Assembly (NCBI GenBank): GCA_028823395.1
Contig: JAPKBO010000009.1
Coordinates: forward strand, 1 to 39,840
Reading direction: 5' to 3'
Source of the DNA: Planctomycetota bacterium
Lineage (GTDB): Bacteria; Planctomycetota; UBA1135; GCA-002686595
Length of the DNA: 39,840 bases
In this document: one piece after another, positions 16,574-25,784 of the stretch
Position numbering within the stretch: the stretch's first letter is position 1
How the letters are laid out: each line of letters begins with the position of its first letter
Notes under the pieces: generated by a model
Database searches by the model: none
Told to the model about the DNA's origin: nothing
The model's input: only the letters and a program-made list of their open reading frames with translations
Translations under genes and position numbers: made by a program

Positions 16574-18097
16574 TCAGAAGTCCCTTTGATGTCCGTTGCG
16601 ACCGTGCCCTAACACGTCCGCATAACTGCCAGGCTCCGGTTGCCATTGAGGCTCCGGGGTGCTCATGTCCTTGTCCCACACATACATCACCGCGTAGCGC
16701 ATCGCGTCCATGCCGTGATCCGCACACAGCGGGCTCGGGATGTCGCGGTTGGGCTTGGTCTCATCCGGCTCGTTCCACACGTAACTGCCGATCTCCTGTT
16801 CTGTGCTGGTGGGCTTGCCCTTTGAAAGCAGCACCGGATCCGCACCATGACGCAGGCAGTTCGCGAGCATGAACAGTTTGGGGCCGCACTCCTCAACCGG
16901 CTCGCCGTCGCGCAGCAAGGGCTTGCCATCTTTCCCCATCAGGACATGAGCCGACTTTGGGTTCAGTTTGTCCATCACCTCACTGATCCCGGTCTGCAAA
17001 GACTTGTTTGCCTTGACCGCCAGCCGCGCAGAGTCACGCCCGCCCGGTGTACCCAGGTGGTCGTTGAAATACTGGATGCGGTCAGGCTCTGCGCTGTCGC
17101 AGACGATGCGCCGCAAATCAAACTCCTCGATGAACTCTGCCGCCACGCCGGCCCACCAGTCGGTGGATCTCTTTGTCTGGTACACGTCCGCAACCAGATA
17201 CATATTGCGGTCCTTGTCCACGCCCCACACCTGTTGCGATCCTGGGTTCGTGTGTCCCCAGTCCTGGCTCGCTATGAACCATGTCAGTTCGATGGGGGCA
17301 CTCTCTGGCACCATCAACAGGTAGCGCCCTTGGACCTTATGTACCTCGCCATCGAGCACATGCACCGCAGGATCCCAGTCGTCGTAGACCAGGCCACTCG
17401 CGCTCACCCAGCGCCCCTTGTACAGACGCTCGAAGTTTGCGCCGCTCATCGAGACGCGAAGGTCATCGAGGTACGCCTCGCCGGCCTCGGTCCAGCCACC
17501 ACCGCTCCACAGCCCAGGGTTGTCTTTGTGCCGCGAGAGAAGACGCAACATCAACGGGTTGCCATCCTCATCGAGCTGACTCGCCCGCTGGTTCAACCAG
17601 TGGTACTCCGCGCCGGGGTTCGTGTCCGCAATCCGCATCTGCCACGGCATGACCCAGTTGCGGTTCACACGCACCAGCTTCTCCCAGGAGTCCTTCGTGA
17701 TCTCTACCGCCTCAGCGATATACACCACGTCGTACTCCATCGAGAACGTTCGCGTTGGGTTGTCTAGACCGCTCAGGACAACGTGCGATCCATTCGGAAA
17801 ATGATAACTCTGCCTGTGGCTCGGCCTCGCCGTGCCATTGATCGCCGCATGATCCAAACCTAGCACCTTCTGCTCCCAGGTCACCAACACGGACTCGTTC
17901 AGCGAGTTCCGCGTCTGACGCGCGATGAGCACACGGATACCCGGATACCTGTTGCACAGGTACTTGATGTACGTGAGGACCGCAAAGGTCTTGCCCGTTC
18001 CCGCGGGGCCCTCAATAAGAACCTCACGGTCACGGCACTCAAACAGGCGCGCGTTCGCTCCACGCAGGACTGTTCGCTTTTTGGGCCGGGCGATCAT
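16574..18097 (-). CDS. terL: Terminase large subunit
   Basis: The 507-residue protein has both domains of a packaging motor. ATPase: Walker A GPAGTGKT (residues 30-37) and a Walker B strand DVVYIAEA (123-130) with Glu129 as likely catalytic base; the usual Asp before it is Ala. Nuclease (RNase H fold): Asp279 in SQDWGHTNPGS, Asp334 in IVCDSAEPDR, and Asp460 or Asp464 in CADHGMDAMRYA. Family knowledge: TerL binds the portal, translocates DNA using ATP and cuts concatemers. It sits immediately before the portal gene. The start is the ATG 1 base past the upstream stop; the N-terminus is basic. Confidence 0.95.
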   Translation of the reverse strand: MIARPKKRTVLRGANARLFECRDREVLIEGPAGTGKTFAVLTYIKYLCNRYPGIRVLIARQTRNSLNESVLVTWEQKVLGLDHAAINGTARPSHRQSYHFPNGSHVVLSGLDNPTRTFSMEYDVVYIAEAVEITKDSWEKLVRVNRNWVMPWQMRIADTNPGAEYHWLNQRASQLDEDGNPLMLRLLSRHKDNPGLWSGGGWTEAGEAYLDDLRVSMSGANFERLYKGRWVSASGLVYDDWDPAVHVLDGEVHKVQGRYLLMVPESAPIELTWFIASQDWGHTNPGSQQVWGVDKDRNMYLVADVYQTKRSTDWWAGVAAEFIEEFDLRRIVCDSAEPDRIQYFNDHLGTPGGRDSARLAVKANKSLQTGISEVMDKLNPKSAHVLMGKDGKPLLRDGEPVEECGPKLFMLANCLRHGADPVLLSKGKPTSTEQEIGSYVWNEPDETKPNRDIPSPLCADHGMDAMRYAVMYVWDKDMSTPEPQWQPEPGSYADVLGHGRNGHQRDF

Positions 18098-18421
18098 CTA
18101 GGAGGTGAAGTACGAGACCTCGAATGTTGGATTGCTCGCCGAGAACGCCCGCAGGTCTGGAAGGTCGAATGGGTCGCAGAAGATTTGGAGTGTGTTCTCA
18201 TCCTCGGTTCCACCGCTCCCGTGGACCTTGAGCCCGCTCGCGCCGCCGGAATTGGGCCGGATGTAGACCTCCGAGGTTGTTAGCGCGTTCGTTTCTATCA
18301 GTATCCCCACGCAGCCGACTGGGATGGTCAGGGGCTTCTCTGTGGATTTAGACAGGGAAATCGACTCCCATGACGTTGCCTCCGAGAAACCGAAAGGCCT
18401 GTTCATGTGGTAGCGGCCCAT
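18098..18421 (-). CDS. Small virion-type protein, paralogue of its upstream neighbour
   Basis: A 107-residue protein with the start MGRYHMNRPFGF. It shares MGRY at the N-terminus and a DPFDLPDL motif near the C-terminus with the 120-residue product encoded just upstream (MGRY, DPFDIADI), and both are beta-rich, suggesting gene duplication. Its ATG overlaps the TGA of that gene. It lies between fibre genes and TerL; a small tail-tip or fibre-associated protein is plausible, but no family was recognised. Confidence 0.7.
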   Translation of the reverse strand: MGRYHMNRPFGFSEATSWESISLSKSTEKPLTIPVGCVGILIETNALTTSEVYIRPNSGGASGLKVHGSGGTEDENTLQIFCDPFDLPDLRAFSASNPTFEVSYFTS

Positions 18422-18783
18422 CAGGGATAGAAGCGGATCACGCTCACGCTAATGGTCGTCCCATCCGTGTGGATGTAGATGTCTGCGATGTCAAAGGGGT
18501 CGATGTAGGCCACCATGTAAGACTGGTGCCCAGCCTGATCCCACATCTGCATCCCGTTCAGGACAGCGGGGTCCGGCGTACTGTCGGTGCTCATGTATGT
18601 GCGGCTGCTGTGCCCGCCAATCGTTTGAACCCAGACAGCCGTGCAGCCGTCCAGATCAAGGTCAGGCGACGCCGTAGACGGTCCCATGTGAACGGGGGTG
18701 CCGCCTGTGGGTATCGCGATGCTCACAACGGTTTTGCTGTTCCACACAGGGCCAGCAGGCGTGTTCTTCCAGTATCGTCCCAT
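18421..18783 (-). CDS. Small virion-type protein, first member of the paralogous pair
   Basis: A 120-residue, beta-rich protein beginning MGRYWKNTPAG. It resembles the next gene in its N-terminal MGRY and in a C-terminal YIDPFDIADIYIHTDG segment. It has many Thr, Ser, Gly and aromatic residues and no cysteine pair or catalytic motif. The start is 4 bases after the upstream stop. Likely a structural part of the fibre/tail cassette; function unknown. Confidence 0.7.
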   Translation of the reverse strand: MGRYWKNTPAGPVWNSKTVVSIAIPTGGTPVHMGPSTASPDLDLDGCTAVWVQTIGGHSSRTYMSTDSTPDPAVLNGMQMWDQAGHQSYMVAYIDPFDIADIYIHTDGTTISVSVIRFYP

Positions 18784-18787
18784 TGTC

Positions 18788-19183
18788 CTACGCCGAGGTG
18801 AGTCGGCTCCTCACGTCCACAAACTTGGTTACGGTCATCTGCCCGAGCTTCTGCTCTGGGTCTGTCTCTATCACGTACTCCAGCCGGTACGTCTTGCCAC
18901 CTGATTTGAAAACGTGATACCCCTCCAGAACATGCCGAAAGGTGCTGCCTATGGTGTCGCGGTCCCACGGCAACGCGGTATTCGCCACGTCCTCGATCAC
19001 ATCCTCCACGTCGAGGAGTTCGCTGTAAACCATCACCCCCGGCGTGCCAGATGTCGTGTCGAACACCCGCAGGACGATGCTCTCCACGTCCGCCTGTAAC
19101 AGGTACGTGCCGACAGGCTTCGTGAGCCGGTCCATGACCGTCACGCTGCCCTTCTCCTCTACGTCGAGTCGTTCTCGGATCAT
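18788..19183 (-). CDS. Beta-sandwich structural protein of the fibre cassette (putative)
   Basis: The 131-residue protein is predicted mostly beta. It contains PWDRDTIGSTFRHVLEGYHV and GGKTYRLEYVIETD, a pattern often met in small phage or prophage structural proteins placed beside fibres. The ATG overlaps the stop of the upstream beta-helix fibre (ATGA). No signal peptide or enzyme motif is present. A role as fibre connector or baseplate-like part is an inference. Confidence 0.65.
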   Translation of the reverse strand: MIRERLDVEEKGSVTVMDRLTKPVGTYLLQADVESIVLRVFDTTSGTPGVMVYSELLDVEDVIEDVANTALPWDRDTIGSTFRHVLEGYHVFKSGGKTYRLEYVIETDPEQKLGQMTVTKFVDVRSRLTSA

Positions 19184-21654
19184 GCGTTGTTGAAGTAACA
19201 GGGTTGTCCGAAGGCGGGAGATCCACCACCCACCTGGCTGGGCTGATTGGTGAAGCCGCCAATGATGCTGTTCGACTCCTGGTAGCTGGCACCAGGCGTC
19301 GAATCAGGCGAGGCGAACACCGTCGCATACATATCCGTCAAGTCCGACGTGGCCCAAGTGTTGCCGGACACAACCGTCGCGGCACTCACAGCCGCGGTGT
19401 TCAGTGAGCCGAACGAGATCGGACCAAACGCCCACAGATCCCCGAAGATGTTGTTCTTCACATGGACGTTGAGCGGGATCGGGGCGGCGGCGTCCTTCTG
19501 TTCGACCGAAATGATGTAGTTGCCACCGCTCAACCAGTTGTCCTCGATACGCAGTCCGGCAGCTCCACCATCTACAGGTCCGCCCGTTGTCAAAGGATCC
19601 GGGTCGCGGGACTGCACCAGGAAGGCCGCGTTCGACTTGTAGCTGTAGCGGAAGTTCGACGGCTGTGTGTACTCCCCCAGCCCGAGCGGCCCACCAACTA
19701 TCGAGCCCGCGGCGGAAGGCGGCTGCTCTGACTGCGGCACAGAAAGCGGGTCTACCGCCAGCGAACTCGATGCCGGGTTGTTCGGATGTGGCATGTCGCA
19801 GAAGTTGTGATGGAAGTACACGTTGCTCCCACCGTCTTGGATCTGGTGCGCGTCACAGTGAGATGAAATCTTCGACCCGCAATGGTGGATCCAGTTCCAG
19901 GCTTGCTCGCTGTTACGGTTCGCGAGCATTGCATCCCCACCTGTGTCGTGGATGTTGTTGTGGTGCCAGTAATGGATGCCGTCCACCGCGCCGCCACCGT
20001 TTGCAATCAAGCCCGTGCTATACGAGCCCTGCACCTCGCAATACCGAATCTCCGAGCCCTTACCGAGCGTGGACGGAGCCTTCACGTCCACCACATACTG
20101 CTGACCGTTGTCTGTCGGGCCTTGCACGTAACCGCCGTCCAGCCAGCAGTCCTCGATGAGGCAGTTCTGGGCGCTCTGGCCTCCCGACGCAATGACCACC
20201 TTGCGGATGTCGCACTTGCGGATCGTCACGTTGTTGTGCTTGACCAGGATGCCGAAGCCTGTGGACTGGAGCCCTTCGATGATCTGACCATCCGAAGTCG
20301 TGGACAAAGAAGCGGTCAGCGGGGTAAACGAGACCGACGCCTTCGTCACCCGAGGCCCTGTGTTCGTCGGGCCAGGTCGAGAGGCTGCCGTGCTCGCAGC
20401 CGGGTCCTTGATTGTGTGCGTGTGGACCGACTGCCCACCGAGCTTGATAGACGACGATTGCACGGGATCAGAAAGCGTCAATGTAAACCGCTCATCCTCC
20501 TCGGTCAGCGCGTCAGCATGAACCTCTAAGTTGGCAAACCCCGTGGCTGACCCTGCCGGGATGTCGATGACGTTATCAGCGAGCACCAGGCCGCCCGTGT
20601 AGATGGGATCGGTGCTCGTCACATCTACACCAATCGTGGCCGGGGCCGTTGCCGTCGGATCAATCGAGTATGGAACCTGGACTGAAAACGGATGCACCTG
20701 CGACATCGTGACTGAGACGGTAGCCGCTGTACTGCCCGTTACTGGCTCAAACGTCTCGCCTAGAGTGCTGCTGAACTGAACCACGGCAGCCGGCGTCGGG
20801 CCCGTACCGTCGCGCCCCGCGCCGTAGTTCACTAGCGCCTGGTTCTCGCTCATCAGCGTGTCACCGAACGCCACGAAACCTATCTTGCCCACGAAGTCAT
20901 GCGTGACGCCCGCGGCTGTGTCAATCTCGTTGCCGAAGGCGAGCGGGAATAGCGCGCTCCATGAGATTGCGGTCAGCGGACCAAGCACCTCCTCATTTGC
21001 CACCTGCACGCCGTCGATGTAGAGGAAGCAGTTGTCTTCGCCAGAGAGCCCGCCGTCGTATGTCAATACAAGATGCTGCTGCGTCGCTGTCACCTCGCCG
21101 GTCCCGCTGCCGGAGGACGCCACCACAGGAACGTCACTGGGCGGGGTCAGGTTTAGATCGCCGTTCGCGTTCGTGCCAGCCGCCGTATTGTCGTCCGTCG
21201 CCACGCGCCCGCGTAGCGTGTTGTCGGCTGACGTGTACCCAATGCCTAGCATCACGTTGCGCTCGGTGATCGGGTCACCACCTAGCACAACGGGGTTGCT
21301 CATCGTGACGAGGCGTGAGGGGCCAGCGTTGCCAGCCGCAGGCGTACACCACACCTCGATCCAGAACTTGCCCGACGCGCGCATCGAGACCGCAATCTGG
21401 TTTGGCGCGGCAAAGTCCGGGTCCGGGCCCTTCACAATCCCCGTGCCCGTCCCGCCTGTATTCATCGTGATGCCCGAGCCATCGGCCTCAAACGCCGCGT
21501 CGCCGGCCAGGGTCAGGGTGGGGCCAAAGTTGTACGTGTCCGAAGCCGTTGTAGCCGCAGGGTTCGTATCGTTGAGCTGGTACTCAGCGATGATCCCCGT
21601 GGTGTCACGGTTCGTTGACGGAAGACCGCCGCCTCCTTGGCCGATGATTCCCAT
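19180..21654 (-). CDS. Tail fibre / receptor-binding protein: LamG-like, Calx-beta and beta-helix
   Basis: This 824-residue protein has three recognisable blocks. Residues about 20-285: LamG/concanavalin-like sandwich (NCFLYIDGVQVANEE is the typical strand). About 290-418: Calx-beta-type repeat (VSVTMSQVHPFSVQVPYSID, then LTEEDERFTLTLSDPV). About 450-760: right-handed parallel beta-helix of pectate-lyase style, with regular NVTIRKCDIRKV, NCLIEDCWLDGG, GSEIRYCEVQGS and YFHHNFCDMPHP turns. Such a fold fits a trimeric fibre or depolymerase that binds or cuts polysaccharide; no catalytic triad can be assigned by eye. There is no signal peptide, as expected for a virion part. It is flanked by another fibre and a sulfatase. 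Confidence 0.8.
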   Translation of the reverse strand: MGIIGQGGGGLPSTNRDTTGIIAEYQLNDTNPAATTASDTYNFGPTLTLAGDAAFEADGSGITMNTGGTGTGIVKGPDPDFAAPNQIAVSMRASGKFWIEVWCTPAAGNAGPSRLVTMSNPVVLGGDPITERNVMLGIGYTSADNTLRGRVATDDNTAAGTNANGDLNLTPPSDVPVVASSGSGTGEVTATQQHLVLTYDGGLSGEDNCFLYIDGVQVANEEVLGPLTAISWSALFPLAFGNEIDTAAGVTHDFVGKIGFVAFGDTLMSENQALVNYGAGRDGTGPTPAAVVQFSSTLGETFEPVTGSTAATVSVTMSQVHPFSVQVPYSIDPTATAPATIGVDVTSTDPIYTGGLVLADNVIDIPAGSATGFANLEVHADALTEEDERFTLTLSDPVQSSSIKLGGQSVHTHTIKDPAASTAASRPGPTNTGPRVTKASVSFTPLTASLSTTSDGQIIEGLQSTGFGILVKHNNVTIRKCDIRKVVIASGGQSAQNCLIEDCWLDGGYVQGPTDNGQQYVVDVKAPSTLGKGSEIRYCEVQGSYSTGLIANGGGAVDGIHYWHHNNIHDTGGDAMLANRNSEQAWNWIHHCGSKISSHCDAHQIQDGGSNVYFHHNFCDMPHPNNPASSSLAVDPLSVPQSEQPPSAAGSIVGGPLGLGEYTQPSNFRYSYKSNAAFLVQSRDPDPLTTGGPVDGGAAGLRIEDNWLSGGNYIISVEQKDAAAPIPLNVHVKNNIFGDLWAFGPISFGSLNTAAVSAATVVSGNTWATSDLTDMYATVFASPDSTPGASYQESNSIIGGFTNQPSQVGGGSPAFGQPCYFNNA

Positions 21655-21670
21655 GCTACTTGCACATCTC

Positions 21671-23461
21671 CTAGCTCTGGGTCCATTGCATCTGGAAGAA
21701 GAACTGATCCACCGTACCCGACACTACAGGGACGGTGATCCACACCATGCTGCCCGCCGGGATGGCTGCAACGCTGAACGATGTTAGCGACGTAGGCCAT
21801 TGGGGGCTGTTGACCGAAACGGGCTGCGGGTTCGTCGCAAGCACCTTGTTGGTCGTCGTCGCCGTTCCGTTTACCGCAATGTCGTGGTAGACCTGGATCT
21901 CCACTTGAGCCCCTAAGCCCACTACCTGCGCCTCGATACTGCCGACAAGAATAGCCTTCTCGGTGTGGAACAGGAGGAAGCTCTGCCCTGCAACGGGCGT
22001 CTCCCATGTCCAGTCACGGCAGAAGTACGTGCCCTTGTCGTGCAGCCGAGCACCCGTGCCGCCCATGTGCGTGACGATCTCAGCAGCGGTCACGCCAGCG
22101 AGGCCCGTGTCTGCGTTCGCCGCGTGCAGTTGCGTGTGGTCGATGCCCACATTGTTGAAGTGGTTCATCAACGCAGTCGGCAGACCGTGCTCGATGGTGT
22201 CTCCAGCTACATCCACAGTCGTCTCGCCAGAGACAGCAACGTGCGTGCGCAGCTTTAGATCAGTGCTCGTCGAGCTTGAACTGTGAACACCTGCGCCGCC
22301 GCCGATGTTGGAGCCCGTGAGCAGGGTGCCGCCGCCGCCTCCTGTGACACTGGCAGACACTTCGGTCCACGGCGGCAAGTGGTCGTCGTGCCGCGTGAAT
22401 ACCACGTTTGCGCCAGCACGAAGCGCCATCCCAATGAACGGCGATTCCCCAGCGTCCCCGCCTGCTGTATTGGGGCCGCGCCAGTACGCCTCTGTAGAAG
22501 ATCCATTCCCAGGCTGGTCTACGCCAGCCGTGGCATCGTGGGCCACAATACAGACGTAGCCCTTCTCCACACCGCTGTGCGTGTTTGAAACCACATCACC
22601 CGAGACGTAGGTGCGCTTGCCGCCAGTCATGCCTGCATCTGTGACGTTCGTCGCGTTGCTGCTGTCGATGGCCTGGTTCGTGTCGCGAGGGACAGAGCCA
22701 TCGCTGTATTGGTCGTGCGTCAGCGACAAGGATCCCGTGTTGTCTACAGACGTAATATTGATGGTTGTGTTGACCGGGGTCGTGATCTTTGCGTGCAGCG
22801 CCGTACAGGTTGCGTTCGCGCTGCCGCCGATGACTACGTTTTGGTTGTTTGCGTCGTCGGCCACCGTCGTGCCGCCGTCAAAGTTGTACGTGATCGTGGT
22901 GGTGCCGTCGTTGATGACGAGCGTGTCCGCATTATTCGGCTGCCCGCCGAAGGTGATTGTGCCCGTGGCGTACGCGCTCGCTGCCCAAGCGCCGCGCCAG
23001 GTGTGCGGGGCCACAATCGGGGTTGGGTCTCCATCCCCTACGCTGATCTGCCCGTCACCCAGGAGCCACCTATCGAGATGCCCCAGACGAGACGCGCCCT
23101 GCGACCGCTCGTCGTTCAGCCCCGTCACCATCGCCAGCGAGCGCAGTTGTTCTAGGTCGTTGGAGCCGACATCGTTGTCGCCCTTCTGCCCAAAAAGCGC
23201 CAGCTTGCCGGCGGGAAGCCCCGGCTGCATGAAGAGCAGCTTGGTATTCGTGGCCGCATCATCGAGCAGGTTGGGGTTCTGCGCCGAGTCGCCCATCAGA
23301 ATCGCGCGACCCTGCGGGCTGTCCTCTGTGCTCTCGTAGTCCCGGAACGATACCGTGTCCGACAGTCGGTTTGTGCTCGCCTGTTCCTTGAGGATCGGCG
23401 TAGACCCTGCACCCCCCGTGGGATCTACCCAGATTGCTTTGATCTCTGTTGCTGCGGCCAT
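21671..23461 (-). CDS. Tail fibre protein
   Basis: The 596-residue protein is beta-rich with Gly, Thr, Ser, Asn and Asp. Residues about 168-235 hold a module (NADTLVINDGTTTITYNFDG, then VVIGGSANATCTALHAKI) that also occurs in the tail nozzle of this genome. A short Gly-rich stretch with SVTGGGGGTLL (around 375) separates this from a C-terminal sandwich (residues about 470-596) with aromatic-rich strands ending QFFFQMQWTQS, perhaps the receptor-binding tip. It lies 4 bases after the sulfatase gene. No enzyme motif is seen; it may anchor the sulfatase or bind the same glycan. Confidence 0.75.
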   Translation of the reverse strand: MAAATEIKAIWVDPTGGAGSTPILKEQASTNRLSDTVSFRDYESTEDSPQGRAILMGDSAQNPNLLDDAATNTKLLFMQPGLPAGKLALFGQKGDNDVGSNDLEQLRSLAMVTGLNDERSQGASRLGHLDRWLLGDGQISVGDGDPTPIVAPHTWRGAWAASAYATGTITFGGQPNNADTLVINDGTTTITYNFDGGTTVADDANNQNVVIGGSANATCTALHAKITTPVNTTINITSVDNTGSLSLTHDQYSDGSVPRDTNQAIDSSNATNVTDAGMTGGKRTYVSGDVVSNTHSGVEKGYVCIVAHDATAGVDQPGNGSSTEAYWRGPNTAGGDAGESPFIGMALRAGANVVFTRHDDHLPPWTEVSASVTGGGGGTLLTGSNIGGGAGVHSSSSTSTDLKLRTHVAVSGETTVDVAGDTIEHGLPTALMNHFNNVGIDHTQLHAANADTGLAGVTAAEIVTHMGGTGARLHDKGTYFCRDWTWETPVAGQSFLLFHTEKAILVGSIEAQVVGLGAQVEIQVYHDIAVNGTATTTNKVLATNPQPVSVNSPQWPTSLTSFSVAAIPAGSMVWITVPVVSGTVDQFFFQMQWTQS

Positions 23462-23465
23462 TCGT

Positions 23466-25784
23466 CTAGTCCTCTTGAGTTAGAAGGGTGACCGTTCCGG
23501 TCTCTGTGGTGATGGGGAAGTCGCCATTTGCGTCTGGCGCAATCTCGTACAGGGGCAGCCCCGCCGAGTCGTGGATCGGTAGCTTGTCCGTGCTTGTCAG
23601 TCTGATCTTGTGCGTGTCCACCAGCACATACTTGCTGCTGTTCTCGCCGCCCGCCTGGTCCAGCAGGGCGTCCAGCAGGCCAACCCCATAGGCATATGCT
23701 GCCTTCTCTGTGTTCGTTGGCGCGTTGGCCCCCGTTGCAGGGGTGCTCGCGACCTGTAGGCTTTCGCGCCGCATCAACTGCACGCGCTCCCAGGGGTCGG
23801 GACTGTTCACGTTCAGCGCCTGGATTGCAGCCGCGTATTCTTCGCTGCCATATGCCCCGGCGCTCGTCGGATCCATGTCCGTCTGGCCGGCCTCTTGGAG
23901 GTGGAAGAACCACTCTCCATTGTCGTCATCGCCGTCGAGGAAGATAGGGCTCCCCGTCCCGCCTGACCATGTGCTCGCCCGCCGCACGATCTTGTACAGC
24001 CCACCGTCACCACTGAATGTGCCCTCGGTGATCGCCTGTGATGCCGTCGCCGGGAACCAGAACGCGAAGCCCAGCTCGGCGTGCGACGTATCCTCGCGGT
24101 CCCCAAGCGGAAAATACTTCTCACAGAGAGACCACTGGCGACCGTGATCGACGTGCGACTCCAAGCCGCCACACACGTCCTTGAAGCTCACGCCGTCGAG
24201 GTAGAAGGATCCATTCGCCGCATGATACTCGGCCAGCTTCGTGCCGCCGCCCAACGTGTCCCAGACCGTCACAGGCACGTCGCAAATGTCCACCATCGCT
24301 CTGGTCTGCTTGCCACCCATCGTTCCGCCCACTATCGGGCCGAACACCAACATGGGGATCCTGGTGCCCGCCTCGAACGTCGTCCGCTTGAACGTGCCCT
24401 CGGTGTGCGTGTAGTTCGTCGAGCTGTCCGCGAGGTTCTGCTGGAGCGGCAAACCAATCTGATTGCCCAGGTTCGTGTGGAAGGCTAACCAGTGTTGCGA
24501 CTCGCCACCGTTGTCGCCCACGAAGTAGATGTTCGTCGTCTGCTCTAGCGCGTCGAGCGCAGCCGTTAGCGTGGTGATCTCGGCGTCCTTCTGCGCCGCA
24601 AGCGCGATCAGGAACACCTCTAGCTCCTTATCGAACGCCTGCATCCGGCCCATCTGGGACAAGGCCCCTTGTGCGGCCCCAGGAAGGGCAGGCAACGGCG
24701 GCACCTGCTGGTCAGGATGAACCGCGTCGTCCCCGTACAGGTTGACGTCCGCAATCAGCGCATCATGCGCCTGCGAATACGGATCGTGCGCGAAGCTGCT
24801 GTGAATATGGCACACATAGAAGCGATCAGCCCCCGCGGCAGGTGCATCGACCTCCGCAATAGCCGTCAGCGCATCATCGAACTGGCGCTTCACCACCCAC
24901 TTGTCGGTGCCTGCGCCTGTGCCGTAAGTGCCATTCACATGCGCAACCGAGCCCGTGAGCCCCTGGATGCGGTAGTTGTAAAACATATCCCGACCCTGCC
25001 CACCCGGAGTGACCTCTTCGGGGTTGGGCATGATGTGCTCTGCGAGGTTCGAGAACACCGTCGAGTGCTTCGCGTCTGCGCCCAGCTTGCTCCCGATGTG
25101 CGGCCAGCCCGTGCCCCAGTCGCGCGCAGGGAAGATCCCTGTGTGGTGCGCCTCCTGCATGTCCGCAGTCGGCAGCCCAAGGTGCCACTTGCCCGTGAAG
25201 ACGAACGACCCTTTGATCGTTCCCGGCTCCAGGTCGCCAGCAGGGTCCAGCGTCCCCGGCCACCCATGTGTCGCGTCCACCAGAGCCTTGGAATATGGAT
25301 GGACATCATGGACAGCCGTGCCGCCGAACTCGTCCATCACACCCGTGCCGAAGTTGGTCAGCACATCGCCCTCGTAGAACTCAGGCACGTTCGCTACGCC
25401 GTGGCCCTTCTGGAGCGATGCCTGCCCGCCCTTGATCGACGCGCCTGGCTTCATGCCGGTGAGAATAGATGCGCGTGTGGGGCTGCACACGGGCTCTGCT
25501 CGCGCATTGAGGAATGTCAGCCCCCGAGTTGCAATTGCCTCCAGCGTAGCGCATGCGGGCTGGTACTGGTTCGTAGCCGCGCGCACGTTGATGCCGCCAG
25601 CCTCGGGCGCTGTGTACGGTCGGTTCCAGCGGTAGAACGAAAAATCCACATCATCAATGAGGATCACAATGCTGTTCGGCTTCTCGGTCAGTTCACCGTT
25701 CGTAGGTGCGCCGCCCGGCCAAGCTGCCTGGAACGGTGTGTCGCCGTGCTCGGGTGTGGGGCCGGACTTGAAGGTGGTGGTCAA
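23466..25784 (-). CDS. Formylglycine-type sulfatase in the fibre cassette
   Basis: A 772-residue protein with all hallmark parts of type I sulfatases (alkaline-phosphatase superfamily): metal ligands in IVILIDDVDFS (Asp44, Asp45), the formylglycine signature CSPTRASILTG with Cys100 and Arg104 (CxPxR), TGKWHLG with Lys199 and His201, His328 in CHIHSSFAHDP, VGDNGG with Asp424 and Asn425, and Lys466 in FKRTTFEAGTRIP. Family knowledge: Cys100 must be oxidised to formylglycine by a maturase, then the enzyme hydrolyses sulfate esters. No maturase gene or signal peptide is seen, so host maturation and virion attachment are inferred. About 200 C-terminal residues beyond the core may fasten it to the tail. 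The start is TTG at 25784, with GGAGGGG upstream, overlapping the previous stop (TTGA). Likely target: host sulfated polysaccharide. A phosphonate- or phosphate-ester activity is possible. Confidence 0.9.
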   Translation of the reverse strand: MTTTFKSGPTPEHGDTPFQAAWPGGAPTNGELTEKPNSIVILIDDVDFSFYRWNRPYTAPEAGGINVRAATNQYQPACATLEAIATRGLTFLNARAEPVCSPTRASILTGMKPGASIKGGQASLQKGHGVANVPEFYEGDVLTNFGTGVMDEFGGTAVHDVHPYSKALVDATHGWPGTLDPAGDLEPGTIKGSFVFTGKWHLGLPTADMQEAHHTGIFPARDWGTGWPHIGSKLGADAKHSTVFSNLAEHIMPNPEEVTPGGQGRDMFYNYRIQGLTGSVAHVNGTYGTGAGTDKWVVKRQFDDALTAIAEVDAPAAGADRFYVCHIHSSFAHDPYSQAHDALIADVNLYGDDAVHPDQQVPPLPALPGAAQGALSQMGRMQAFDKELEVFLIALAAQKDAEITTLTAALDALEQTTNIYFVGDNGGESQHWLAFHTNLGNQIGLPLQQNLADSSTNYTHTEGTFKRTTFEAGTRIPMLVFGPIVGGTMGGKQTRAMVDICDVPVTVWDTLGGGTKLAEYHAANGSFYLDGVSFKDVCGGLESHVDHGRQWSLCEKYFPLGDREDTSHAELGFAFWFPATASQAITEGTFSGDGGLYKIVRRASTWSGGTGSPIFLDGDDDNGEWFFHLQEAGQTDMDPTSAGAYGSEEYAAAIQALNVNSPDPWERVQLMRRESLQVASTPATGANAPTNTEKAAYAYGVGLLDALLDQAGGENSSKYVLVDTHKIRLTSTDKLPIHDSAGLPLYEIAPDANGDFPITTETGTVTLLTQED

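Noticed and set aside
16847-17767. 306-codon rightward open frame opposite the large terminase
   Set aside because: Antisense to a gene with Walker and nuclease motifs; no domain or start signal.
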